A stretch of DNA of 64,000 nucleotides, from NCBI GenBank assembly GCA_910585435.1, contig CAJUEJ010000011.1, positions 52,522 through 116,521 of the forward strand, in the 5' to 3' direction. Shown here piece after piece: positions 40,991 to 48,732 of this stretch (positions are counted from its first letter, which is position 1; each line of letters starts with the position of its first letter). This DNA is from an uncultured Hungatella sp. (GTDB lineage Bacteria > Bacillota > Clostridia > Lachnospirales > Lachnospiraceae). The notes beneath the pieces were generated by a model. That model saw nothing but the letters and a program-made list of their open reading frames with translations. It searched no databases and was not told the origin of the DNA. A program made the translations under genes and the position numbers.

Positions 40991-43900
40991 ATGACAAACA
41001 CAGCAAATAAATATTTTTACCATAATACAAACATCTTTTCTTTTAAAAAGTGGCTGCCACTGTACAGTCTCTCATTCGTAAGTATATCCCTTATCCTATG
41101 GCATCCCTTTTACCTTGCCGAAAAAAGCATGATCTGGGGATATGACGGCCTGTATCAGACGTATGGGACCATGGTATATTTTTCCAGATACTGGAGGGAG
41201 TTTTTCTCCAATCTTCTCTCCGGCAGCTTCTGCCTGCCTATGGCAGACGCTTCTGTAGGATTAGGGGCCGATATTCTCACCACTTTAAATTATTACGGCT
41301 TCGGCGACCCTCTTCTGTGGATTTCCGTTTTGTTCCCCCAGGAAAAAATGGAATGGTGCTATAACCTTCTCACGTTTCTGCGGTATTACCTGGCAGGACT
41401 GACTTTTGGAATATACGGTTGGAGGATGGGTAAAAAGACGGTTTCCACCCTTGGAGGATCCTTTGTCTACATCTTCTGCGGGTTTGCCCTATATGCCGGG
41501 GTGCGCCATCCTTACTTTATGAATCCCTGGATTTATTTTCCTCTTCTGTGTCTGGGGGTAGAACAGATTTTCCAAGGGAAAAAAGGAACCCTTTTAGCCG
41601 TGGCCGCCGCGGTATCCGCCTGCAGCAATTTTTACTTTTTCTATATGCTGACAATCCTGGCTTTTCTGTATGCCGTCATACGGTTTATTGCTCTGTATCA
41701 CAAACAGTGGAAAAAACAATTTGTCAGGGTGTTTTTGCCTGGATGCGGCTGGTATTTTCTGGGGATCGCCCTGGCCGCTGTCATACTGCTGCCGGACATT
41801 TTCGCCATCCTGTCCAGCGCCCGTGTGGGAAGCGGGGCCGCCTTCGCCAACACATGGTTTGCTTATCCCCATGACTTTTACAAACAGCTTCTGGCCGGGT
41901 ATCTCTTTCCTGTCTATCAGGCGGATTACTGGTGCGTGCTGGTTTACCCGGCGGCGGCATTTATGGGGCTTCTGGTTCTTACAAACCGGAAAAGAGAAAA
42001 AGAAAACCTGTGGCTCGGAGTCTGGTTTCTCATTCTGACTCTCCTTCTGTGGATACCTCTGGGCGGTCTGGCTATGAATGGTTTCAGCTATGTCAGCCAC
42101 CGATGGGTTTTCAGCTACAGCTTCTGCATTGCCCTTCTCTTTATTCTGGGCGTGGAAAAGGCGGAGACCATTTCTGTAAAAGGTCTTCTTATTTATACAG
42201 GCTTGTTCTTCTGCTTTGCATGGATTTTCTTTAAAAACAGTTCCCTAAGCGGCGGAATCAGCCGGAAGATCGGGGCAGGATTTTGTATCATTTTTTTCAT
42301 AAGTATTCTGTCCGTTTTTCTTCTGCACTGGAAAATCTCCCGGGCAGAGAAGACAGGGAAGCAAAACCAGCCGCTTTCAGATAGAAAAACCATAGATAGA
42401 AAGACCGTATTTTCCTGTGCCATGGTCCTGTGTGTCGTCCTCACATCCATTCTTTCCGCCCGAAGCCTGTACTCTGACGCAGGCGCAGGGTATGCCTGGG
42501 AATTTCAGGATTCGGGAAAGGCATGGGAGAGCATGACCTCCCGGTTGTCGGAGCCTGCTGTTGCAAAGGCTTTCCTGGCTTCTGAAGCCAGTTTCTCAAA
42601 AGGCACAGATTCAGGAGAAACAGAAGCATCTCCAGACAGCATAAGCCTGGAGACTGTACTGAAATCCGAAACCAGAGAAACCTCCCTGCCTTCCCAAACC
42701 ACAGGGGCCGGAATCGCCTCTGTCAGCCTGACTCCCATCCCGGACGGCCCATCCTCCTTCTCCCGTCTGGAAGGCGATACCCCCCAGGAAACCAACTGGG
42801 GTATGATAAGCGGCATCCACGGAGCCAACTCCTATTTCAGCCTGACACGCAGAGAATTGTATGACTATTCCTTTGCTTTGGAAAATCCGGATCTGAAATT
42901 CCCCAGCTGGTACAATGGCTTCGGCGAACGGGCGGCTCTGTTAAGCTTAAACTGCGTCCGCTATTTCACTAAAATGGAAGACGGCACCATGGCTGTCCCC
43001 TATGGGTATACTAAAATCATGGATTTCCAGAACCTGGAAGACAAAAACACCGGAATCCTGTATGAAAGCCCCAATACCATGCCTATAGGCTACACCTATG
43101 ATCAGGTTATGTGCAGACAGGACTGGGAGAAGCTGCCTGTCCTGAAAAAACAGCAGTCCTTTATGCAGGCAGCGGTGCTGGACGCAGAAGCCATATCACA
43201 GACAGCAGGGCTTTCAGAAGATACGCTGCCAGAAGCATCACAAACCGCCTTAGAGTACAGTGATTCTCCCCTTGCCTTCACTGTCACAGCCACAGACGGC
43301 ATCCTCTGGGATCAGGAAAAGGGCAGTCTCTCTGTCCTGGACGGCGGCGGCCAGATCACTGTCTCTTTTAAGGAAAAGGAGAATTCAGAGACCTATCTTC
43401 GGGTCTGTGGGTTTGATATCGAAACTTCCGGATATGAATTACTTCACTTTTTTGTGGGGGCAGAGGGAACTCAGGAGAAAAAGATCTACTGCACCTCCAG
43501 CACCAGCGCCTGGGACGGGAAGCTGAAGGATTTTCTTGTACTGGTAAGCGGCGGAACCGTTCAGGCAGATGGAAGTCAGACGGCACGGATCCGTTTTCCC
43601 TTCTCCGGGGAATTCGGGCTGGAGCGTCTGGAAATGTATTCCCTTTCCATGGATTCCTTTTCAGAACAGGCCGAAGCCAGAAAGAAAGAAAGCCTGGATG
43701 CCACCCTCTGCCAGAATCAGATCAAAGGCACCATCCAGGTCTTGGGAGACCGCATCCTGTGTATTGCCGTCCCCTACAGCGAAGGCTGGAGCGCTACTGT
43801 TGACGGCCACAATGTGCCTGTGTGGAAATGTAATGCCATGCACCTGGGAATTTTTTTAGAAGAGGGAACCCATCAGGTGGTGTTCTCCTATCAAACCCCC

Positions 43901-44053
43901 GGGCTGGCAGCAGGAGCCATCATAACCCTGCTGGCTCTCCTTTTACTGGCAGTTTTTTTGCTGGCGGGGATTTTTGTGCCTAAAATCGGAGTGCCGCCTT
44001 TCTGGCGCCGAAACCGGATCCCTTCGTCATTTTTATGGATTTTGCATCTTTAA
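40991..44053 (+). CDS. YfhO-family membrane protein
   Basis: 1020 residues. The N-terminal ~480 residues contain about twelve hydrophobic helices (for example SFVSISLILWHPFYLAEKS, then GYDGLYQTYGTMVYFSRYWR), typical of the YfhO family of GT-C-like integral membrane proteins that work in lipid-linked sugar transfer, such as lipoteichoic acid glycosylation. A Ser/Thr/Glu-rich stretch (~515-605) with no homologous look follows, then a large extracellular beta-rich domain (IHGANSYFSLTRRELYDYSF, FTVTATDGILWD, IPYSEGWSATVDG-like VPYSEGWSATVDGHNVPVWK) and a final helix. AAAGG lies 8 bases before the ATG. Likely cell-envelope glycosylation; exact role inferred. Confidence 0.82.
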   Translation: MTNTANKYFYHNTNIFSFKKWLPLYSLSFVSISLILWHPFYLAEKSMIWGYDGLYQTYGTMVYFSRYWREFFSNLLSGSFCLPMADASVGLGADILTTLNYYGFGDPLLWISVLFPQEKMEWCYNLLTFLRYYLAGLTFGIYGWRMGKKTVSTLGGSFVYIFCGFALYAGVRHPYFMNPWIYFPLLCLGVEQIFQGKKGTLLAVAAAVSACSNFYFFYMLTILAFLYAVIRFIALYHKQWKKQFVRVFLPGCGWYFLGIALAAVILLPDIFAILSSARVGSGAAFANTWFAYPHDFYKQLLAGYLFPVYQADYWCVLVYPAAAFMGLLVLTNRKREKENLWLGVWFLILTLLLWIPLGGLAMNGFSYVSHRWVFSYSFCIALLFILGVEKAETISVKGLLIYTGLFFCFAWIFFKNSSLSGGISRKIGAGFCIIFFISILSVFLLHWKISRAEKTGKQNQPLSDRKTIDRKTVFSCAMVLCVVLTSILSARSLYSDAGAGYAWEFQDSGKAWESMTSRLSEPAVAKAFLASEASFSKGTDSGETEASPDSISLETVLKSETRETSLPSQTTGAGIASVSLTPIPDGPSSFSRLEGDTPQETNWGMISGIHGANSYFSLTRRELYDYSFALENPDLKFPSWYNGFGERAALLSLNCVRYFTKMEDGTMAVPYGYTKIMDFQNLEDKNTGILYESPNTMPIGYTYDQVMCRQDWEKLPVLKKQQSFMQAAVLDAEAISQTAGLSEDTLPEASQTALEYSDSPLAFTVTATDGILWDQEKGSLSVLDGGGQITVSFKEKENSETYLRVCGFDIETSGYELLHFFVGAEGTQEKKIYCTSSTSAWDGKLKDFLVLVSGGTVQADGSQTARIRFPFSGEFGLERLEMYSLSMDSFSEQAEARKKESLDATLCQNQIKGTIQVLGDRILCIAVPYSEGWSATVDGHNVPVWKCNAMHLGIFLEEGTHQVVFSYQTPGLAAGAIITLLALLLLAVFLLAGIFVPKIGVPPFWRRNRIPSSFLWILHL

Positions 44054-44069
44054 AATATAGGTGTAATCA

Positions 44070-44098
44070 TTGATTTCACAAACCGCTGTTGCTATAAT
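44070..44098 (+). promoter_or_regulatory. Promoter of the FadR-like regulator gene
   Basis: TTGATT (44070-44075), 17-bp spacer, TATAAT (44093-44098), just after the YfhO gene stop. Confidence 0.7.
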
Positions 44099-44133
44099 GA
44101 AACTGCCGAGAAACAAAAGGGAGGGCATCTGCT

Positions 44134-44853
44134 ATGTATCAATTTGAAAAGATGGACAAACGTCTGCTTGGAAAACAGTTAGAAGATGAACTGATGAATT
44201 ATATACTTAAAGAACCGGTGGAAATCGGGCAGAAGATCCCCAGTGAATTTGAGCTGGCAGAAAAATTCGGTGTGGGACGAAGCACTGTCAGAGAGGCAGT
44301 AAAGGGCCTGGCTTCCAAAGGTATCCTGGAGGTTCGCAGAGGAGACGGAACCTATGTAATCAGTACAAGAACCTTGCAGGATGACCCGTTAGGCCTGTCA
44401 AAGTTCGAAGACAAATACAAGCTGGCCCTGGATCTCTTTGACGTGCGTCTGATGCTGGAGCCGGAGATTGTCTCACGCGCAGCAGAAAATGCCACAGAAG
44501 AGGATTTCGTACGGTTGAAACAGCTTTGTGACGAGACTGAGGAAATGTACCGCCAGGGCAAGGATCATATTCCAAAGGACATTGAATTTCATACCTTTCT
44601 TGCCCGCTGCAGCAAAAACCAGGTGGTGGAAACTCTGATTCCCGTGATCAACACAGCAGTCATGACTTTCGCAAATTTAACCCACCGGACTCTCATGCAG
44701 GAGACCATCGAGACCCACCGGGCCATCGTCACTTCTATCCTGGAAAGAGATCCTGTAGGCGCCAGATGCGCCATGGTGATGCATTTGACTTACAACCGCC
44801 AGGCCCTGGTAAAACAGCTTAAAAAGCAGCCTCCGGCTTCCGCTCTTTCATAG
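44134..44853 (+). CDS. GntR/FadR-type transcriptional regulator (FCD domain)
   Basis: 239 residues: N-terminal winged helix (KIPSEFELAEKFGVGRSTVR and EAVKGLASKGILEVRRGDGT) and a helical C-terminal FCD ligand domain (DLFDVRLMLEPEIVSRAAEN, DIEFHTFLARCSKN, ETHRAIVTSILERD) with the metal/ligand-binding Asp and His residues of that family. FCD regulators usually respond to sugar acids or related carboxylates and repress the adjacent operon. The next genes encode a gluconate-type symporter and an IlvD/Edd dehydratase, fitting a sugar-acid sensor. GGGAGG precedes the ATG. Confidence 0.9.
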   Translation: MYQFEKMDKRLLGKQLEDELMNYILKEPVEIGQKIPSEFELAEKFGVGRSTVREAVKGLASKGILEVRRGDGTYVISTRTLQDDPLGLSKFEDKYKLALDLFDVRLMLEPEIVSRAAENATEEDFVRLKQLCDETEEMYRQGKDHIPKDIEFHTFLARCSKNQVVETLIPVINTAVMTFANLTHRTLMQETIETHRAIVTSILERDPVGARCAMVMHLTYNRQALVKQLKKQPPASALS

Positions 44854-44926
44854 GCCGCACACATCAGATGTTCTTATTTTAAAATGCCCTGATAAAGATA
44901 CCCTATCAGTTTGCATAGGTAAATAT

Positions 44927-44974
44927 GCACAAAAAACGAAGTGGTTTTTTCGAAATCCCTTCGTTTTTTTGTGC
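44927..44974. terminator. Terminator after the FadR-like gene
   Basis: Arms GCACAAAAAACGAAG (44927-44941) and CTTCGTTTTTTTGTGC (44959-44974) with a T-run in the descending arm. The rest of 44854-45203 holds the promoter and operator-like repeats of the symporter operon. Confidence 0.8.
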
Positions 44975-44998
44975 AATAAATAGAATATAAAATAATAA

Positions 44999-45061
44999 AC
45001 ATATGATGTATTGACATTTTTTCATAAAAATATTATATTAATCTTAAGATACATATGACGT
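44999..45061 (+). promoter_or_regulatory. Promoter and candidate FadR-type operators of the sugar-acid operon
   Basis: TTGACA (45011-45016), 17-bp spacer, TATATT (45034-45039). The same 11-mer motif, ACATATGATGT (44999-45009) and ACATATGACGT (45051-45061), flanks the promoter on both sides, as expected for a GntR-family repressor that blocks polymerase. The 5' leader to 45203 is ~155 bases and contains TCTGATG/CATCAGA copies (45061-45067, 45112-45118). Confidence 0.6.
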
Positions 45062-45203
45062 CTGATGAATAATACAGAAATCGAGGTGATATACGTTTTA
45101 AACCCACTCAAACATCAGATGGATAAAAAGAATCAAATGATGGATCCTAAATAAGGAACTCTTGTCCGCAAATCAAAAAGAATAAGAAAGTGAGGAAAGC
45201 TCC

Positions 45204-46559
45204 ATGGCTGCAGAAACTGCTTTAAATCCCACACGGCTTGTAATCGCAGCAATCATCGGATTAATACTGCTGTTAGTTCTGATTATCAAATTTAAAATTC
45301 AGGCAATGATCGCTATTTTAATCGGCGCCATCGCCATCGGCCTTCTGGCCGGAATGCCCGCTGCGGATATTGTCAACGCGGTAAATGACGGTATCGGAAA
45401 CACGTTAAAAGGCATCGCTCTTTTAGTAGGCTTAGGCTCCATGTTCGGGGCAATCCTGGAAATATCCGGCGGCGCCCAGACCCTTGCTGTTACCATGGTA
45501 AGATGGTTCGGTGATAAAAAGGCTGCCTGGGCCCTGGGCATCACCGGTATGGTTATCGCCATGCCTGTATTCTTCGATGCCGGGCTGATAATCCTGATTC
45601 CCCTGGCATTTTCCCTTGCCAAAAGAACCAAACGCTCTTCCCTGTTTTACGCAGTGCCCTTACTGGCAGGCCTGGCCGTAGGCCATGCATTCATCCCTCC
45701 CACCCCCGGCCCTGTTCTGGTTGCCACCATGTTAAACGTGGATTTAGGCTGGGTCATCCTGGTGGGAATCTTCTGCGGCGCCTGCGCCATGATCGTAGCC
45801 GGCCCTGTATGGGGAAGCATCTGCGGAAAGAAATTCTATGTGCCGGTTCCTGATCGCCTTGCCGGCCAGGAGGATTTTGATGAATCAAAGCTTCCAAGCT
45901 TCTGGACCATCACGGGGATTATCCTGATTCCCCTTGTACTTATCATACTGGATTCTGTTGCCGGTGTTGTCCCTGCCATGGCTCCCTTGCAGCCGCTGTT
46001 CGGTTTCCTGGGCGAACCCTTTGTGGCCCTCCTGATTGCAACCGTCACCGCCATGATTCTTCTGGGAATCCGTCACGGATACAACCTGGAGGAGCTGGAA
46101 AAAATCATGACAAAGTCCCTGGAGCCTACAGGCATGATCCTTTTAGTCACCGCATGCGGCGGCGTTCTCCGGTATGTGCTTCAGTATTCCGGCCTGGGCG
46201 ATGTCATCGGCAAGGCAGTTGCATCCCTGTCCCTGCCCATTGTAGTTCTGGCATTTATCGTGGCAGTCCTGGTCCGTATCAGCGTAGGATCCTCCACCGT
46301 GGCCATGACCATGGCAGCCGGCATTGTTTCCGCCATTCCGGGAATCGCGGAGCTGTCCCCTCTGTATCTGGCATGCACCACCGCAGCTGTGGCCGGCGGA
46401 GCCACCGCCTTCTCCCATTTTAATGATTCCGGCTTCTGGCTGGTAAAATCTCTGGTGGGATTAGATGAAAAAACCACATTAAAAACATGGACTGTCATGG
46501 AAACACTTGTGGGAGTCACTGGTTTTGTGGTAGCATTAATTATATCATTCTTCGCATAA
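45204..46559 (+). CDS. GntP-family sugar-acid:H+ symporter
   Basis: 451 residues with twelve to fourteen membrane helices; motifs RLVIAAIIGLILLLVLIIKF, KGIALLVGLGSMFGAILEIS, GHAFIPPTPGPVLVATML and VRISVGSSTVAMTMAAGI are those of the GntP/GntT family (gluconate, idonate, and other aldonates). It imports an aldonic acid with protons. GAGG precedes the ATG by 8 bases. It is followed by a hairpin and the IlvD/Edd dehydratase in the same transcript, so uptake and first catabolic step are coupled. The exact acid is not known. Confidence 0.9.
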   Translation: MAAETALNPTRLVIAAIIGLILLLVLIIKFKIQAMIAILIGAIAIGLLAGMPAADIVNAVNDGIGNTLKGIALLVGLGSMFGAILEISGGAQTLAVTMVRWFGDKKAAWALGITGMVIAMPVFFDAGLIILIPLAFSLAKRTKRSSLFYAVPLLAGLAVGHAFIPPTPGPVLVATMLNVDLGWVILVGIFCGACAMIVAGPVWGSICGKKFYVPVPDRLAGQEDFDESKLPSFWTITGIILIPLVLIILDSVAGVVPAMAPLQPLFGFLGEPFVALLIATVTAMILLGIRHGYNLEELEKIMTKSLEPTGMILLVTACGGVLRYVLQYSGLGDVIGKAVASLSLPIVVLAFIVAVLVRISVGSSTVAMTMAAGIVSAIPGIAELSPLYLACTTAAVAGGATAFSHFNDSGFWLVKSLVGLDEKTTLKTWTVMETLVGVTGFVVALIISFFA

Positions 46560-46582
46560 CTCATGGATCCATGTTATGCGAA
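46551..46582 (+). promoter_or_regulatory. Intercistronic palindrome between symporter and dehydratase
   Basis: Perfect 10-bp arms TTCGCATAAC (46551-46560) and GTTATGCGAA (46573-46582) with the inner palindrome ATGGATCCAT, starting within the last codons of the symporter gene. No T-run, so more likely an mRNA-stabilising or processing stem than a terminator. Confidence 0.55.
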
Positions 46583-46615
46583 ATAAATAACGCCTAAAAA
46601 GGAAGGAGAATTCAT

Positions 46616-48370
46616 ATGAGTTGTTTAATAAGCCAGCAGATGCGCAAGCTTGCGCCGGAGTTAGATCCCTTACGTATCGGAACCGGCTGGAAGCCAGAGG
46701 ATTTATCCAAGCCTCAGATTTTTATTGAAAGCACCTTCGGAGACAGCCATCCCGGCAGCGGCCACCTGGATATTTTAGTGGAAGAGGTCAGAAAAGGCGT
46801 GACAGAGGCCGGCGGCCACGGCGCCAGATATTTCTGCACAGACATGTGCGACGGAGAAAGCCAGGGAACCGACGGCATCAATTTCAGCCTGGCAAGCCGG
46901 GAGATGATCGCCAACATGATCGAAATCCAGGCCAGCGCCACCCCCTTTGACGCAGGTGTCTACCTGGCAAGCTGCGACAAGGGAATGCCAGCCAACCTTA
47001 TGGGCCTTCTCCGTGTGGACATCCCCGCTGTAGTAGTCTGTGGCGGAACCATGAATGCAGGCCCGGACATGCTTACCCTGGAGCAGCTTGGCATGTACAG
47101 CGCCAAATTCCAGAGAGGCGAGATCGACGAAGACAAGCTAAACTGGGCCAAGCACAACGCCTGCCCCAGCTGCGGAGCCTGCTCCTTCATCGGAACCGCC
47201 TCCACCATGCAGATCATGGCAGAAGCCTTAGGGCTGACCCTGCCCGGCAGCGCCCTGATGCCCGCCACCAGCCCTGACCTTCTCGCCTTTGCCAGGCAGG
47301 CCGGACGGCAGGCCGTAAAGCTGGCCTACATGGAGAACATGCGTCCCAGCAACATCGTCACCATGAAAAGCTTCGAAAACGCTATCCTGATCCACGCAGC
47401 CATCTCCGGAAGCACCAACTGCCTCCTTCATCTCCCTGCCATCGCCCATGAGCTTGGAATCCAGATCACAGGAGACACCTTTGACCGCCTCCACCAAAAC
47501 GCCCGCTATCTTTTAGACGTCCGGCCCGCAGGGCGCTGGCCCGCCGAGTGCTTCTACTATGCAGGCGGAGTCCCTGCCATCATGGAAGAGATCAAACACT
47601 GCCTCCATTTAGACGCCATGACCGTAACCGGAAAAACCTTGGGAGAAAACCTGGAAGACCTAAAAAAGAACGGCTTCTACGACCGCTGCCAGAAATGGCT
47701 GGAAGAATTCAACACCCGCTACCATTGCTCCATAACCAAAGAAGACATCATCCGCCCCTATGACAAAGCCATAGGAACCAACGGAAGCATCGCTATCCTC
47801 CGGGGTAACCTGGCCCCCGAAGGCGCTGTCATCAAGCACACCGCCTGCCCCAAGGAAATGTTCACCGCAGTCCTCCGTGCCCGTCCCTTTGACAGCGAAG
47901 AAGAATGCCTTGACGCAGTCCTGAAACACAAAGTCCAAAAAGGCGACGCCGTCTTCATCCGCTACGAAGGCCCCAAAGGAAGCGGAATGCCAGAGATGTT
48001 CTACACCTCCGAGGCCATCAGCAGCGACAAAGAGCTGGGCCGCAGCATCGCCCTCATCACAGACGGCCGCTTCTCCGGCGCCTCCACCGGCCCGGTCATC
48101 GGCCACTGCAGCCCCGAAGCCGCCGACGGCGGCCCCATCGCCCTGGTAGAAGAAAACGACCTTATCGAGATCGACGTCATGAACCGCAAACTAAACATCA
48201 TAGGAATAAACGGCCAAAAAATGCCCCCCGAAGAAATCCAAAAAATCCTGGAACAACGCCGCCAGAACTGGAAACCCAAAAAGTCCAAATACCAAAAAGG
48301 AACCCTCCGCCTCTTCAGCCAACACGCCACCAGCCCCATGAAAGGCGCCTACCTGGACTACGACAACTAA
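46616..48370 (+). CDS. IlvD/Edd-family sugar-acid dehydratase
   Basis: 584 residues with the family's Fe-S and metal sites: LASCDKGMPANLMGLLRVDI, NACPSCGACSFIGTASTMQI, HAAISGSTNCLLHLPAIAHE, ILRGNLAPEGAVIKHTACP and LITDGRFSGASTGPVIGHCS. The family dehydrates dihydroxy acids (IlvD) or 6-phosphogluconate/aldonates (Edd, xylonate dehydratase). No isoleucine-pathway neighbours are present, and the upstream GntP symporter points to an aldonate converted to a 2-keto-3-deoxy acid. AAGGAGG-like site upstream of the ATG. The 3' half is markedly C-rich and G-poor in its third positions compared with the 5' half. Confidence 0.87.
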   Translation: MSCLISQQMRKLAPELDPLRIGTGWKPEDLSKPQIFIESTFGDSHPGSGHLDILVEEVRKGVTEAGGHGARYFCTDMCDGESQGTDGINFSLASREMIANMIEIQASATPFDAGVYLASCDKGMPANLMGLLRVDIPAVVVCGGTMNAGPDMLTLEQLGMYSAKFQRGEIDEDKLNWAKHNACPSCGACSFIGTASTMQIMAEALGLTLPGSALMPATSPDLLAFARQAGRQAVKLAYMENMRPSNIVTMKSFENAILIHAAISGSTNCLLHLPAIAHELGIQITGDTFDRLHQNARYLLDVRPAGRWPAECFYYAGGVPAIMEEIKHCLHLDAMTVTGKTLGENLEDLKKNGFYDRCQKWLEEFNTRYHCSITKEDIIRPYDKAIGTNGSIAILRGNLAPEGAVIKHTACPKEMFTAVLRARPFDSEEECLDAVLKHKVQKGDAVFIRYEGPKGSGMPEMFYTSEAISSDKELGRSIALITDGRFSGASTGPVIGHCSPEAADGGPIALVEENDLIEIDVMNRKLNIIGINGQKMPPEEIQKILEQRRQNWKPKKSKYQKGTLRLFSQHATSPMKGAYLDYDN

Positions 48371-48417
48371 CCCCCGTTACAACTCCCCACCCAATACCAT
48401 CCCCTCAACAACAAAAC

Positions 48418-48459
48418 GGATTCGCTCACCGATACCCCACCCCCCCGGTAAGCGAATCC
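48418..48459 (+). terminator. Hairpin after the dehydratase gene
   Basis: Arms GGATTCGCTCACCG (48418-48431) and CGGTAAGCGAATCC (48446-48459), one mismatch, 14-base loop. No T-run follows; terminator function is likely but not certain. Confidence 0.5.
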
Positions 48460-48585
48460 CCCACAGCCCAATAAATAAACCAATAAGTAAGCATACATTC
48501 TCTATCAGCCCAGCCAAGCGAAAGCGCTAATGATACGGTAACACTACTGCCCTTCGACACCTACCACCCCCGCCCGCGATAACCA

Positions 48586-48711
48586 GCTGAGAAAGAAAGT
48601 TCTTTTGGATTTGCGCGAGTTCGGATTTTTTCCCCTGCTCTTAGCAGATTTCTGTAAACTTAGAGGTACTGCCTCCGAAACCGCAAATCAAAAAGAACTT
48701 TCTTTCTCAGC
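48586..48711. repeat. 126-bp imperfect palindrome (MITE- or REP-like)
   Basis: 30-bp arms at 48586-48615 and 48682-48711 match with a single mismatch (GCTGAGAAAGAAAGTTCTTT at the outer end), and inner segments (TTCGGA / TCCGAA) also pair. It lies in a gene-free stretch (48371-48732) between converging genes. It has no coding capacity. The structure suggests a miniature inverted-repeat element or a long RNA hairpin that also terminates both genes. Confidence 0.7.
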
Positions 48712-48732
48712 GTACCCATCGCCAATCCTCTC

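Noticed and set aside
45299..46564. Several minus-strand frames opposite the symporter gene
   Set aside because: Shadows of a high-GC membrane protein gene; no start signals.
48440..48446. Poly-C tract as a further contingency locus
   Set aside because: It lies in an intergenic hairpin loop, with no reading frame to switch.
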